57,382 nt of DNA from JADJQU01 sp035490315. GTDB taxonomy: Bacteria; Planctomycetota; UBA1135; GCA-002686595. The DNA is taken from assembly GCA_035490315.1 (NCBI GenBank), contig DATHET010000082.1:1-57382 (forward strand), read 5' to 3'. Below, piece after piece: positions 7,688 through 16,142 of the stretch. Position numbers and translations under genes: made by a program. The notes beneath the pieces are model-generated. The model worked only from the letters and a program-made list of their open reading frames with translations, was not told where the DNA came from and ran no database searches. How positions within the stretch are numbered: position 1 is the stretch's first letter; each line of letters starts with the position of its first letter.

Positions 7688-10567
7688 ATGCAAATGGACG
7701 TGATGAAACGCCTGGCTTTTGTCGGCGCATTGGTCTTCGCTACTCCCGCGATCGCGCTCGCGCAGAGCTCGGCGATCCTCGGGCGCGACGACGGAGCCTT
7801 CGCTCGTCAGCTCTACGAGCGTGGCTGGACCGATCTCGCCGAGGGCGTGATCAAGGCCTACGAGAAGCTTGATGCGGAAGGCAAGGCCGATCCTCTGGCC
7901 GTGCTCGATATGCAGGCGATCGGGCTCGATCTCAGGCTCGATGTCGCGCGCCGCGATTCCGACCTGGTCCGGCGCAAGCAGGTGATCACCGAGGTAATCG
8001 CCGCCAAGGAGAAGCTGGTCTCCGAGCACCCGCGCACCCAGGTCGGCCGCGACACGCGCGACAACCTGCCGGACGCCTATCGAATGCTCGGTGAATCGCT
8101 GACCGCGGCCCTGGCCAAGGAAAGCGATCCGGCGAAGGTCACCACGCTGCGCGAGGAAGGCGAAGCAGCCTTTGCACGCGCCGAGACTGGGCTGAAGGAA
8201 CGCCTCGCGACTCTGAAAGAGCTGCGCATCGAGGAGAACCAGGCTGCCGCCGACGTGCAGTACATGAACGCCCTCTTCAATCTGGGGCGCACCCACTATT
8301 TCCACTCGCGCTTCTATCCGGCCGCGGATCCGAAGCGCGGTCAGCTGCTCGCCAGCGCGATCAGCACGTTCGAGGATTTCAGTCTCGACTACGGCGACAG
8401 GTTGCTGAACGTCGAGGGCATGTACTACATCGGCCTCTGCTACAAGTCGATGAGCCAGTACGACGACGCGTTCGAGAGGTGGGACTACGTGATCTCGGTG
8501 CGCGAGGGCTACGAGCAGGACGCGCAGGGCCGCTACGATGTGATGCCCGAGGTCGCCGACCTGATTTCGCGCAGCGCGCTGCAGAAAGTGCTGCTGCTCA
8601 CGGAGACCGGCAAGCCGCAGGAAGCGATCGAGGCCGCTGACGACTTCTGGACGAAGATCCCCGATCCGGCGACGGCGGGATCCGGTCTCGCCGTGCTCGC
8701 CGCCAAGGCCGATGCCCAGCTCGCGGCGAACGATGCCGGCTCGGCCGGCGACACTGCCCGGCAACTGATCGCTCTGGATCCCTCCGGTCCTTGGGGGAGC
8801 CGAGGCCGCGAAGTCCTCGGCCGCATGATCGGCGGCGCGAGCGGGGCCTCGATCGGGCCCGAGGAAATCCTGCGCGTCGCGCAAACCGATTTCGGCCAGG
8901 GCAAGTTCGACCAGACCCTCGACGACGTGCAGCATGTGCTGCAGGCCGCGAAGGGCGACGCCAAGGAACAGGACTACGGTTCCTCGGCCCTGTACCTGAT
9001 GGGCCAGGTCTATGCGAAGCGCGGCTGGTTCCACGAAGCCTCGCTCGTGTTCGACACGGCCTTCGAGCTCTACCCGCGCGGCGCCGACGCGCCGAACGCG
9101 ATCGCGGCCGCGATGGATTGCTACGCGCGCTTGAACCGCGACGAGAAGCGGCCCTTCTACAAGTCGCGGCAGAAAGAGCGCGGCCAGAGTCTGACCGCCA
9201 AGTACCCGACGCATCCGGCCGCGGCGTCCGTGCAACTCGGCGAAGCTCGCGAGCTGGTCGCCGACGGCAAGTTCGTCGAAGCGGCCAAGCTCTTCCAGGG
9301 CGTTCCGCCGGGCGCGGTCGGCTACGAGGAAGCGGAAGTCGGCGCAGGCAATGCGCTGTACCGCCAGGGCATCGCCCTGGCCGCGGACAAGAAGCCGGCC
9401 GAGGCCAAGGCCGCCTTCACCCAGGCCGAGACCACGCTCAAGAAGGCGATGGCTGACCTCGCGACGGCCAAGAGCAAGTCGCTCGACCCCGCGGTGCTCG
9501 CGCGCTACTCCGGCGCGGAATACACGGCGCTGATGACCCTCGCCTCGATCTACGTCCAGGACGCCGTCGGCCGGCCCGAGGACGTCTTGAAGACCCTCGA
9601 AGGAGCGGACGAGCGCTTCGCCAACGATTCCAAGGGAATCGAAGGCATCTGGACCCTGCGCATCCGCGCGCAGGAGAAGCTCGGCAAGCTCGAGGAAGCG
9701 ATCACGCAGTTCGACGCCCTGCTGGTCAAGCAGAGCGATCACACCGGCCTCGCCGGCGCGGCCGGCGTGCTCGCGCGCGCCCTCGACCAGCGCGCCCTCG
9801 ACATCCTCAAGGCCGACGCTTCGAAGACCGAGGCCGCCGACAGTTCCTGGCACAAGGCGGTCGGCTATTACCTGCTCTCGGTCCAGCCCCAGCTCGACAC
9901 CCGCGCCAACGCGAAGTTCGCCGAGCTCGAGGCCGTCGCCAAGCGCCTGCTCGAGATCGGCATGCGCTTCAACGGCGTCGCCGAGGAATCGAACAGCTTC
10001 GTCGGCTGGCGCTCCGAGAAGACCGCGGACACCCAGGCCTGGGAGAAGGCGGCGCAGCTCTACGAAGTCGTGGTCGAGCTCGATCCCGCGAACTACCGCG
10101 CGCGCATCGGATACGGCCGCGCCCTCGGTTTCCTCGCGCGCTGGAAGGACGCCGCGGCGGCCTACGCGTCGCTGTTCGACCAGGAAAAGCTGCTCAAGCC
10201 CGACAAGTCCGGATTCAACCCGGAGGTCGTCAGCAACCGGCCCGAGCTGGTCAACGCCTACCTCGAATGGGGCGTGTGCGAAGCCGAGACCGGCCTCTTG
10301 GAGAAGTCCGCGGACCGCCAGGCGCGGGCGTCGGAGATCTTCGACAAACTGGTGGCCAACACCCTGAACAAGAGCCCGCTGTGGTGGAACGCGAAGTACC
10401 ACCAGATCCGCACGCTGTACGAGCGCGGCATGTACGAGCCCGCCGACGTCGGCATCGGCACGCTCGAGCGCGTCACCGCCAAGGACTTCGCCGACGCTCC
10501 GACGGGTCTCAAGGCTCTGCTGATTGCCCTGCGCACCGACATCTCCAAGAAAGTCGTCAAACGCTGA
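7688..10567 (+). CDS. Exported TPR-repeat protein (959 aa)
   Basis: A large protein with an N-terminal Sec signal (MKRLAFVGALVFATPAIALAQ; the ATG at 7703 would give the cleanest signal peptide). The rest is almost entirely tetratricopeptide-like helical hairpins. Examples are the AISTFEDFSLDYGDRLLNVE and YYIGLCYKSMSQYDDAFERW region and LYLMGQVYAKRGWFHEASLV. TPR scaffolds mediate protein contacts, so a periplasmic adaptor for the ExbB/ExbD-TonB-like complex is plausible. It begins 11 bases after the alpha-toroid gene and its stop overlaps the next start (TGATG). No enzyme domain is seen. Confidence 0.8.
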   Translation: MQMDVMKRLAFVGALVFATPAIALAQSSAILGRDDGAFARQLYERGWTDLAEGVIKAYEKLDAEGKADPLAVLDMQAIGLDLRLDVARRDSDLVRRKQVITEVIAAKEKLVSEHPRTQVGRDTRDNLPDAYRMLGESLTAALAKESDPAKVTTLREEGEAAFARAETGLKERLATLKELRIEENQAAADVQYMNALFNLGRTHYFHSRFYPAADPKRGQLLASAISTFEDFSLDYGDRLLNVEGMYYIGLCYKSMSQYDDAFERWDYVISVREGYEQDAQGRYDVMPEVADLISRSALQKVLLLTETGKPQEAIEAADDFWTKIPDPATAGSGLAVLAAKADAQLAANDAGSAGDTARQLIALDPSGPWGSRGREVLGRMIGGASGASIGPEEILRVAQTDFGQGKFDQTLDDVQHVLQAAKGDAKEQDYGSSALYLMGQVYAKRGWFHEASLVFDTAFELYPRGADAPNAIAAAMDCYARLNRDEKRPFYKSRQKERGQSLTAKYPTHPAAASVQLGEARELVADGKFVEAAKLFQGVPPGAVGYEEAEVGAGNALYRQGIALAADKKPAEAKAAFTQAETTLKKAMADLATAKSKSLDPAVLARYSGAEYTALMTLASIYVQDAVGRPEDVLKTLEGADERFANDSKGIEGIWTLRIRAQEKLGKLEEAITQFDALLVKQSDHTGLAGAAGVLARALDQRALDILKADASKTEAADSSWHKAVGYYLLSVQPQLDTRANAKFAELEAVAKRLLEIGMRFNGVAEESNSFVGWRSEKTADTQAWEKAAQLYEVVVELDPANYRARIGYGRALGFLARWKDAAAAYASLFDQEKLLKPDKSGFNPEVVSNRPELVNAYLEWGVCEAETGLLEKSADRQARASEIFDKLVANTLNKSPLWWNAKYHQIRTLYERGMYEPADVGIGTLERVTAKDFADAPTGLKALLIALRTDISKKVVKR

Positions 10568-11685
10568 TGACCCTTTCGACCTCGACCATGGTGAAGAATC
10601 GCCTGCTCCTCGCATCGTTTTCCGTCGTGGGCGCGATCGCGTGCCTCGGCCTCGGCGTGCCGTCGGCTTCCGCCCAGACCAAGGAAGACAAGGACGTCGT
10701 GCAATTGCGCGATGGGAAGTCCGCGTCGCTCTCGATCGAATCGGAAAACTGGGATGCGATCGTGGGCAAGGGCTCGCCGCCGATCTCCTGGGACAACGTG
10801 CAGGCGATCAGCTACGCGAATGCTCCGGAGTTCACCAAGGCGATCGATGCCTTCAACGCCGGCAACTACGACTCGGCCTTGACGCAATTCGAGGCGCTGA
10901 AGGAAGACGCGAAGCTGCGCAAGGTCTTCAAGCAGCAGATCGCCTTCGACACGGCCCTGGCCCTCGCGGAAAACGACAAGGTCGACGAAGCGATCGCGGC
11001 CTACCAGGACGTGCTCAAGACCTACCCGAAGGGTCGCTACCACGTGCGCGCGGTTGACGGCATCGCCAACGGCCTGATCGCCAAGAACGACACCGCGGGT
11101 GCGATGAAGGCCGTCGACGCCGCGACCGCCGATGCGGGAGATCCCGCGCTCGCCACCGCGATCGGGCTGGTCAAGGCGCGGCTCCTGGTCGCGCAGAACA
11201 AGTACGCCGAGGCCAAGCCGCTGTTCGTCGCTGCATCCTCCGCCCAGGGCGCGCCGGCATCCGTCGGCTTCGAGGGCCAGCTCGGCCAGGCGACCTGTCT
11301 GTTCCAGGAAGGCAACGCGGCCGGCGCCGAGACGGCTTTCCGCAGCTTGACCAAGGTCGACGCTCCCAAGCACGTGCTCGCCGGCGCGTGGAACGGACTG
11401 GGCGACATCCTTTCCGACCAGGGCCGCAAGAAGAAGGACATCGATCAATTGCTCGATGCCCTGTACTGCTACCTGCGTGGCACGACCGTGTACGCGCCGC
11501 TCGCGGGCGAGTCCGGCCTGCAGTACGAGCGCGCCCTCGCCGGCTCCGCGCTGTGCTTCGGCTACGTCTCGGACCTCGAACCCAACAAGGACAGGAAGAA
11601 GCTCTACAGCGACCGCGCGAACGAGCGGAAGGAACTGCTCAAGAAGGAGTTCCCGACTTCGCCTTTCCTCAAGTTACTACGCTGA
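10567..11685 (+). CDS. Exported TPR-repeat protein (372 aa)
   Basis: The ATG at 10567 shares its A with the stop of the preceding TPR gene. A second ATG at 10588 (MVKNRLLLASF) would give a compact Sec signal ending near SASAQT. The mature part begins with a segment resembling a short beta-rich head (VVQLRDGKSASLSIESENWDAI), then TPR-like helices from about residue 95 (FNAGNYDSALTQFEAL, ALALAENDKVDEAIAAYQDVLKTYPKGRYH, GNAAGAETAFRSLTK). It lies between the large TPR gene and exbB in the same operon, which suggests a periplasmic partner of the motor. The function is unknown. Confidence 0.8.
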   Translation: MTLSTSTMVKNRLLLASFSVVGAIACLGLGVPSASAQTKEDKDVVQLRDGKSASLSIESENWDAIVGKGSPPISWDNVQAISYANAPEFTKAIDAFNAGNYDSALTQFEALKEDAKLRKVFKQQIAFDTALALAENDKVDEAIAAYQDVLKTYPKGRYHVRAVDGIANGLIAKNDTAGAMKAVDAATADAGDPALATAIGLVKARLLVAQNKYAEAKPLFVAASSAQGAPASVGFEGQLGQATCLFQEGNAAGAETAFRSLTKVDAPKHVLAGAWNGLGDILSDQGRKKKDIDQLLDALYCYLRGTTVYAPLAGESGLQYERALAGSALCFGYVSDLEPNKDRKKLYSDRANERKELLKKEFPTSPFLKLLR

Positions 11686-11723
11686 TCCCACACCCATCCC
11701 CCAGCTCACGCCCCCGAAGTCTG

Positions 11724-12443
11724 ATGAAAAACCTGCGCAATCTGTTGATTCCGGCCCTGACCGCCGGATTCATCTTCATGAGCGACGTCCTGGCCTTCGC
11801 CCAGGAAAAAGCGGGTCACCAGTCGAAGTCGATGCTCGACCTGTTCGAGACCACCGGCCCGGTCGGTTACCTGATCGTGGGCTGCTCGATCGCGGGAACG
11901 GCCCTGGTGATCGAGCACTTGTTCAACCTGCGGCGCGAGAAGCTCGCGCCTCCGGACTTCACCGGCGAGGTCGAGGCCCTGATCAACGAGGAGAAGTTCG
12001 ACGAGGCCGTCGAGCTGTGCGACGAGGAAGACGGCTACATGGCCAACCTGGTCAGCGCCGCGCTGCGCATGCGCCACGCCGGCTACGAGCACATGATCGA
12101 CGGTCTGGAGCAGGCCGCGGTGGAGGAGTCGTTCAAGCTCAACGCGAAGATCTCCTACCTTTCGCTGATCGGAAACGTCGCGCCCCTGCTCGGGCTGCTC
12201 GGCACGGTGACCGGAATGATCTCCTCGTTCCAGGAAATCGAGCGCCTGAAGTCGCCCACCCCCGGCGACCTCGCCAAGGGCGTGTACGAATCGCTGGTCA
12301 ACACGACCATGGGACTGTTCGTCGCGATCATCTTCCTGACGATCTATTTCCTGTTCAAGAACAAGGTCACGAAGATGACCCTGTCCATGAACCTGCAGGC
12401 GGTGGACATGCTCAAGAATCTCGCCACCGGCCAGCGGCACTGA
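11724..12443 (+). CDS. exbB: MotA/TolQ/ExbB proton-channel family protein
   Basis: A 239-residue protein with an N-terminal hydrophobic leader (MKNLRNLLIPALTAGFIFMSDVLAFAQ) followed by the three-helix TolQ/ExbB core. TM1 is around GPVGYLIVGCSIAGTALVIEH. A cytoplasmic helical loop follows, then the TM2 signature VAPLLGLLGTVTGMISSF and TM3 SLVNTTMGLFVAIIFL. The TT dyad of TM3 that lines the proton path is present, while the usual Pro of VAIP is Ile. It would form the stator ring around ExbD dimers and use the proton motive force. The two ExbD-type genes follow directly. An alternative role would be Tol-Pal; no tolA, tolB or pal lies in this operon. Confidence 0.9.
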   Translation: MKNLRNLLIPALTAGFIFMSDVLAFAQEKAGHQSKSMLDLFETTGPVGYLIVGCSIAGTALVIEHLFNLRREKLAPPDFTGEVEALINEEKFDEAVELCDEEDGYMANLVSAALRMRHAGYEHMIDGLEQAAVEESFKLNAKISYLSLIGNVAPLLGLLGTVTGMISSFQEIERLKSPTPGDLAKGVYESLVNTTMGLFVAIIFLTIYFLFKNKVTKMTLSMNLQAVDMLKNLATGQRH

Positions 12444-12469
12444 GAGCCGCGCCCAGGATCTAATCAGCC

Positions 12470-13036
12470 ATGGCACGCAAGCACGGACCGACGGTGAAGG
12501 AAGACGTCACCGCGAACCTGATCCCGATGATCGACATCATGTTCCTGCTGCTCTTGTTCTTCATGCTGGGAGCGGACATGAGCCAGAGAGAACTGGCGGA
12601 GCTCGTGCTGCCCATGGCGGACACGGTGGTCGAGGAGAAGAAGGAAAAGAGCGACGACGACGAGTTCCGGACCACGGTCAACGTCTGCCATCGCTCGGAT
12701 TCCGCGACCTTCAACTGCCCGGTCAACGCCAAGAACCTGGTCTGCCGCCAGATGGATCACTGGCAGATCGTGATCCGCTCCGAGGAATTCGACCTGGAGA
12801 CCGTCAAGGAGCAGATCGAGACCCTGGCGGGGCGTGATGGCGATCCGGATTCGGCGCGCGAGCCGGACATCGACCCGATCGCTCGGCGCAAGATGTCGCG
12901 GCGCAAGATCTCCATCCGCGCGGACAAATTCGCGCCGTACGGGCACGTGCAGCAGCTGATCACGCTGTGCGGGCTCGCGGGCATCTACAAGGTCGAAGTC
13001 GGAGCCGCCAAGCCTCCGATCGAGAAAAAGGTCTGA
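12470..13036 (+). CDS. exbD: ExbD/TolR family biopolymer transport protein 1
   Basis: A 188-residue protein with the ExbD/TolR layout: a short cytoplasmic N-terminus, one TM helix with NLIPMIDIMFLLLLFFML, and a periplasmic domain. Asp22 is the conserved protonatable residue of the family. The periplasmic part is longer than in E. coli ExbD and contains an acidic/basic linker plus a cluster of Cys residues (NVCHRSD, FNCPV, LVCRQ) that could bind metal or form disulfides. It sits 26 bases after exbB and 24 bases before a second, divergent exbD. Confidence 0.9.
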   Translation: MARKHGPTVKEDVTANLIPMIDIMFLLLLFFMLGADMSQRELAELVLPMADTVVEEKKEKSDDDEFRTTVNVCHRSDSATFNCPVNAKNLVCRQMDHWQIVIRSEEFDLETVKEQIETLAGRDGDPDSAREPDIDPIARRKMSRRKISIRADKFAPYGHVQQLITLCGLAGIYKVEVGAAKPPIEKKV

Positions 13037-13060
13037 GGGCAACATGAACGGGAGCCTGTC

Positions 13061-13531
13061 ATGGCCGGCGTAAGCGTAGGCGAAAGCGACGAGAACCCCG
13101 TGGCGATCAACGTCACGGCGATGGTGGACATCATTTTCTGCCTGTGCGTGTTCTACATGTGCTCCTTCAAGTTCAAGCAGCTCGAAGGCAAGTTCGATTC
13201 GTGGCTGCCGAAGGACAAGGGCACGGGCGGAGTGGGCGACACCACCGCGCTGATCCAGGAGATCCGCGTCGCCTTGTTCTGGGACGACGCGGGGCAGAAG
13301 ACGATTCGCCGGTTCCTGTCCCGCGAGGTGACCTCGGACGTCGAGCTGCAGCAGTTCATCCACGACCAGCACGCGGACAACCTGCGCCTGGGCAAGACGG
13401 ACGTGCCGGTGATCGTCGACGCCGAAGCCAGGGTGCCGTGGACCGAGGTCATCACGGTGATCAACCTCGCCAAGCGCGAAGGCATCGCGAACATCGAGTT
13501 CGCCCTGGGTCTGCCGCTGCAGGCCAAGTGA
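13061..13531 (+). CDS. ExbD/TolR-like protein 2 (divergent)
   Basis: A 156-residue protein with the same one-TM layout; NVTAMVDIIFCLCVFYMCSF contains the conserved Asp (Asp23). The TM is unusually Cys-rich. The periplasmic domain ends with PWTEVITVINLAKREGIANIEFAL, which matches the C-terminal fold of ExbD (the xVxxxxxxAxxxGxxxIxLAT pattern). Its low similarity to the neighbouring ExbD suggests a heterodimeric stator partner rather than a recent duplicate. Same operon. Confidence 0.85.
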   Translation: MAGVSVGESDENPVAINVTAMVDIIFCLCVFYMCSFKFKQLEGKFDSWLPKDKGTGGVGDTTALIQEIRVALFWDDAGQKTIRRFLSREVTSDVELQQFIHDQHADNLRLGKTDVPVIVDAEARVPWTEVITVINLAKREGIANIEFALGLPLQAK

Positions 13532-13559
13532 GCGGGGGGAGACCACGCTCTTCGGCGCC

Positions 13560-14474
13560 ATGAACGACGCGCCTTCAAAGCCGGAGCTTCCGCGCCGCTC
13601 CTTCCTCGAGGCGCCGCCGCAGACTTCCTTCCTGAAGTCGCCGGAGGGCAAGCGCCTCTTGTTCTTCGGCCTGCTCTTCGCGGTCGCGGGCGTGCTGCTC
13701 TACTTCCAGTACAAGCGCACCGAGGCCAGGATCGAGCTGGCCGCAGCGGAGCGCGGCGCGGCGGAAGCGGCGGCGAAGAGCGCGATCCCGGAAGCGGAAC
13801 TGCTCGCGAAGAAGCGCGCGCTGCTGCCGACCCTGTTCGAGGGCGCGCTGATCGATGCCGCGGACGGCGAGGATTTCCAGGAGACCGCCGGCTACCACAC
13901 GCTGCTCGAGATGCTCGCCGGCTACACGCCAGCCGAGGTCACGCAGAAAGCCGTGGATCCGCTCGACCGCGCCACCGCGCTGCGAGAGCCCGACCTGTCG
14001 CGCGGTGAATTCGTGCGCGTGCGCGGCCTGCTGGCGGGGATCTTCGCCGTGAAGCTCGCGCGTCCCGCGCAGGGCGTCAGCGACGTCTGGCGCGGAAGCC
14101 TCACCGACACCGACGGCAACGAGGGCATCGTGTTCGACCTGATCGGCGATCCTCCGCCCGTCGAGCCGCAGCGCTCGCTGGTCGAGATCGACGGCATGAT
14201 GTACCGCACGGTCGGATACGACGCCAAGCGGGGCAGTGTGCCTAAGCTGGCTCCCTACGTGCTCGCTCGCAACCTGCGCGTGATCGACCCCGCTCCCCCG
14301 AGCGGAAGTTCGACCAAGTACCTGGTCATCGGCCTGGGTATAGCAGTCATCATCGCGTATCTGATGCTTCGTTCCTCGATGAAGACGAAGCGGCGGCAAG
14401 CACCGCAGAAGGCCCGATTCAAAGAAATGTTCGAGCAGCGGCGTCGCGCCGAGCGCGCCGAGCCGCGGCCCTGA
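13560..14474 (+). CDS. Two-TM protein of unknown function in the exbBD operon
   Basis: A 304-residue protein with TM helices at about 33-50 (LLFFGLLFAVAGVLLYF) and 250-270 (YLVIGLGIAVIIAYLML). Between them is a soluble domain of about 200 residues that is presumably periplasmic, and the C-terminal tail is basic. The central part (FVRVRGLLAGIFAVKLA...VWRGSLTDTDGNEGIVFDLIGDPP) has the look of a small beta-barrel or OB-like fold, but I do not recognise a family. It lies 28 bases after the second exbD and before the zinc-ribbon gene, so it is probably part of the same complex or pathway. Confidence 0.75.
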   Translation: MNDAPSKPELPRRSFLEAPPQTSFLKSPEGKRLLFFGLLFAVAGVLLYFQYKRTEARIELAAAERGAAEAAAKSAIPEAELLAKKRALLPTLFEGALIDAADGEDFQETAGYHTLLEMLAGYTPAEVTQKAVDPLDRATALREPDLSRGEFVRVRGLLAGIFAVKLARPAQGVSDVWRGSLTDTDGNEGIVFDLIGDPPPVEPQRSLVEIDGMMYRTVGYDAKRGSVPKLAPYVLARNLRVIDPAPPSGSSTKYLVIGLGIAVIIAYLMLRSSMKTKRRQAPQKARFKEMFEQRRRAERAEPRP

Positions 14475-14501
14475 GATCCCACACGACCCAACGGACCAAC
14501 C

Positions 14502-16067
14502 ATGTCAGTTTGCGAGAATTGCGGAACGAAGTTCGAGCCCCGTGACAACGCGCTGGTGACGACCACGCGAGTGCTCTGCTCTCCCTGCACCGTGGCGCGC
14601 GCCGCCGAGAAGCAGCGCGCCAAGGCCCTGGCGGGTGTGCCCGCCGCCGCGGTGCCCGTGCCCGCGGCCTCATTGCAGAAGCGCGCCGCTCCGCCGCCCA
14701 CACCGGCTCCCGCGAAACCCGCTCCTCCGCCGCCCGCCAAGCCCGCTCCCAAGCCCGTCAAGCGCGCCGCGGCGAAGGACGAGGACGACGAGGAGGACAG
14801 CGAGGAATCGCGCCGCCCGCGGGTCGCGCCCAAGGAGCGCGAGAGCAAGACCGCGATGCTGGCCTGGATCGCCGCCGCGGTCATGGCCGTCGGCGCGGGC
14901 GCGGTGGTGTTCGTGATCTACAAGAACAAGCAGGCCCAGAACGTGCAGATCGCCGCGATCCTCTCCCAGCAGAAGACCGTGTACGACAAGATCGTGGCCC
15001 TGGCCGCGCTCGACACGGAGACGGCGGCCACGGAGCTATTGACCTACTCCGAGCAGAACAAGGTGACCTGGCAGGCCAGCGACAACGCGGCGGAGATCAC
15101 CAACCTGATCGCCAAGGCCAAGGGCCGGATCGAGCGCGAGAACCAGCGCAAGGCCACGCTGGCCGCGATGGACAAGGTCGAATCCGGCGTCGAGGGCATC
15201 GCACAGCTCACGCCCTCGCAGATCGCCGAACTGCGCCGTCTGCTCGGCGAGATCGAGCCGAAGGCCGAGCTCGTGGGCGCCGACTTCCTGGCGCGCGTCG
15301 GCGTGGCGCGCAAGACCTTGGATCAGACCTACGTCAGAGCCCTGCACGAGGACGCCAAGGCCTTCGCCGCGGCGAATCCCGACAAGGATCGGCTCGCCCT
15401 GCAGCGCTTCACGGTCGCGGAAGACGAGGTCCAGAAGCTGCTCGACGACTCGATCCGCGTCAAGAACCGCGAGAACGAGAAATTCTTCACGCCCCACTAC
15501 CAGGAGATCATCGAGGAGTCCGACAAGCTGGTGGAGGAAGCCTTCCCGCTCGACTCGCTCGACAAGCTGCCGTGGGTGGATCTGCTCCGCGGCGATCAGG
15601 TGACGCACTGGGTCCCGGCCGAGGTCAAGGGCTTCTCGCACCGGATCGACGACGGCGTGATGACCATGATCGGTCCCGACGCCGACGCGGGCTACCAGGG
15701 TCTGATCTCGATCGGCGACCGTGAGCAGTGGCGCGACTTCGAGGTCGAGATGACGTTCACGCTCGATAGCGGCGACTTCGACTTGTACTTCCGCCTCGGC
15801 AAGAAGCCCGACAACAGCGTGACCAAGGTCAACATCTCCGCGGGAGAAGAGGGCCTCGTCGCCGGAAAGGAGTACACGATCACGGCGCGGCTGATCGGTT
15901 CCAACTTGACGATGACCTACTACCCCGAGGATCTGCAGCAGGATCCGGCGCGAATCAACTGGACCAAGACGCGCAAGGGCGGTCTGGCCTTCGGCCTGCA
16001 AGCCGGGACGCGGATGAAGATCACGAAGATGCGCGTGCACGAGCTGCGCGCTTCGAACAAGCAGTAG
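14502..16067 (+). CDS. Zinc-ribbon/TM protein with C-terminal DUF1080-like beta-sandwich
   Basis: A 521-residue protein. The N-terminal zinc ribbon is CENCGT...CSPC (Cys4, Cys7, Cys27, Cys30 region). It is followed by an Ala/Pro/Lys-rich linker, an acidic patch, and one TM helix at about 118-140 (MLAWIAAAVMAVGAGAVVFVI). A long helical, probably coiled-coil stretch follows (150-330), then a beta-sandwich of the DUF1080/LamG kind (WVPAEVKGFSHRIDDGVMTMIG, WRDFEVEMTFTLDSGDFDLYFRLG, GLAFGLQAGTRMKITKMRVHEL). The predicted arrangement is a cytoplasmic zinc ribbon with an outer glycan- or ligand-binding end. It is the last gene of the operon, upstream of a hairpin at 16100-16126. Confidence 0.75.
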   Translation: MSVCENCGTKFEPRDNALVTTTRVLCSPCTVARAAEKQRAKALAGVPAAAVPVPAASLQKRAAPPPTPAPAKPAPPPPAKPAPKPVKRAAAKDEDDEEDSEESRRPRVAPKERESKTAMLAWIAAAVMAVGAGAVVFVIYKNKQAQNVQIAAILSQQKTVYDKIVALAALDTETAATELLTYSEQNKVTWQASDNAAEITNLIAKAKGRIERENQRKATLAAMDKVESGVEGIAQLTPSQIAELRRLLGEIEPKAELVGADFLARVGVARKTLDQTYVRALHEDAKAFAAANPDKDRLALQRFTVAEDEVQKLLDDSIRVKNRENEKFFTPHYQEIIEESDKLVEEAFPLDSLDKLPWVDLLRGDQVTHWVPAEVKGFSHRIDDGVMTMIGPDADAGYQGLISIGDREQWRDFEVEMTFTLDSGDFDLYFRLGKKPDNSVTKVNISAGEEGLVAGKEYTITARLIGSNLTMTYYPEDLQQDPARINWTKTRKGGLAFGLQAGTRMKITKMRVHELRASNKQ

Positions 16068-16099
16068 CGCTCGGAGAATCAGCGCTCGCAACCGCAGCG

Positions 16100-16126
16100 C
16101 TCGGGCGCGACTCCTCGCGGCCCGAG
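16100..16126. terminator. Hairpin between convergent genes
   Basis: The arms CTCGGGCGCGA (16100-16110) and TCGCGGCCCGAG (16115-16126) pair with one bulged base around a 4-base loop. The hairpin lies between the end of the exbBD operon (+) and the end of the hydrolase-fold gene (-), a natural place for a bidirectional terminator. There is no U-tract on either side. Confidence 0.5.
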
Positions 16127-16142
16127 CCCGCGCGGCGAGTGC

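Noticed and set aside
7535..10615. A minus-strand frame of 1026 codons opposite the large TPR gene
   Set aside because: It is the shadow of the TPR gene; the plus-strand product has a signal peptide, repeats and operon fit.
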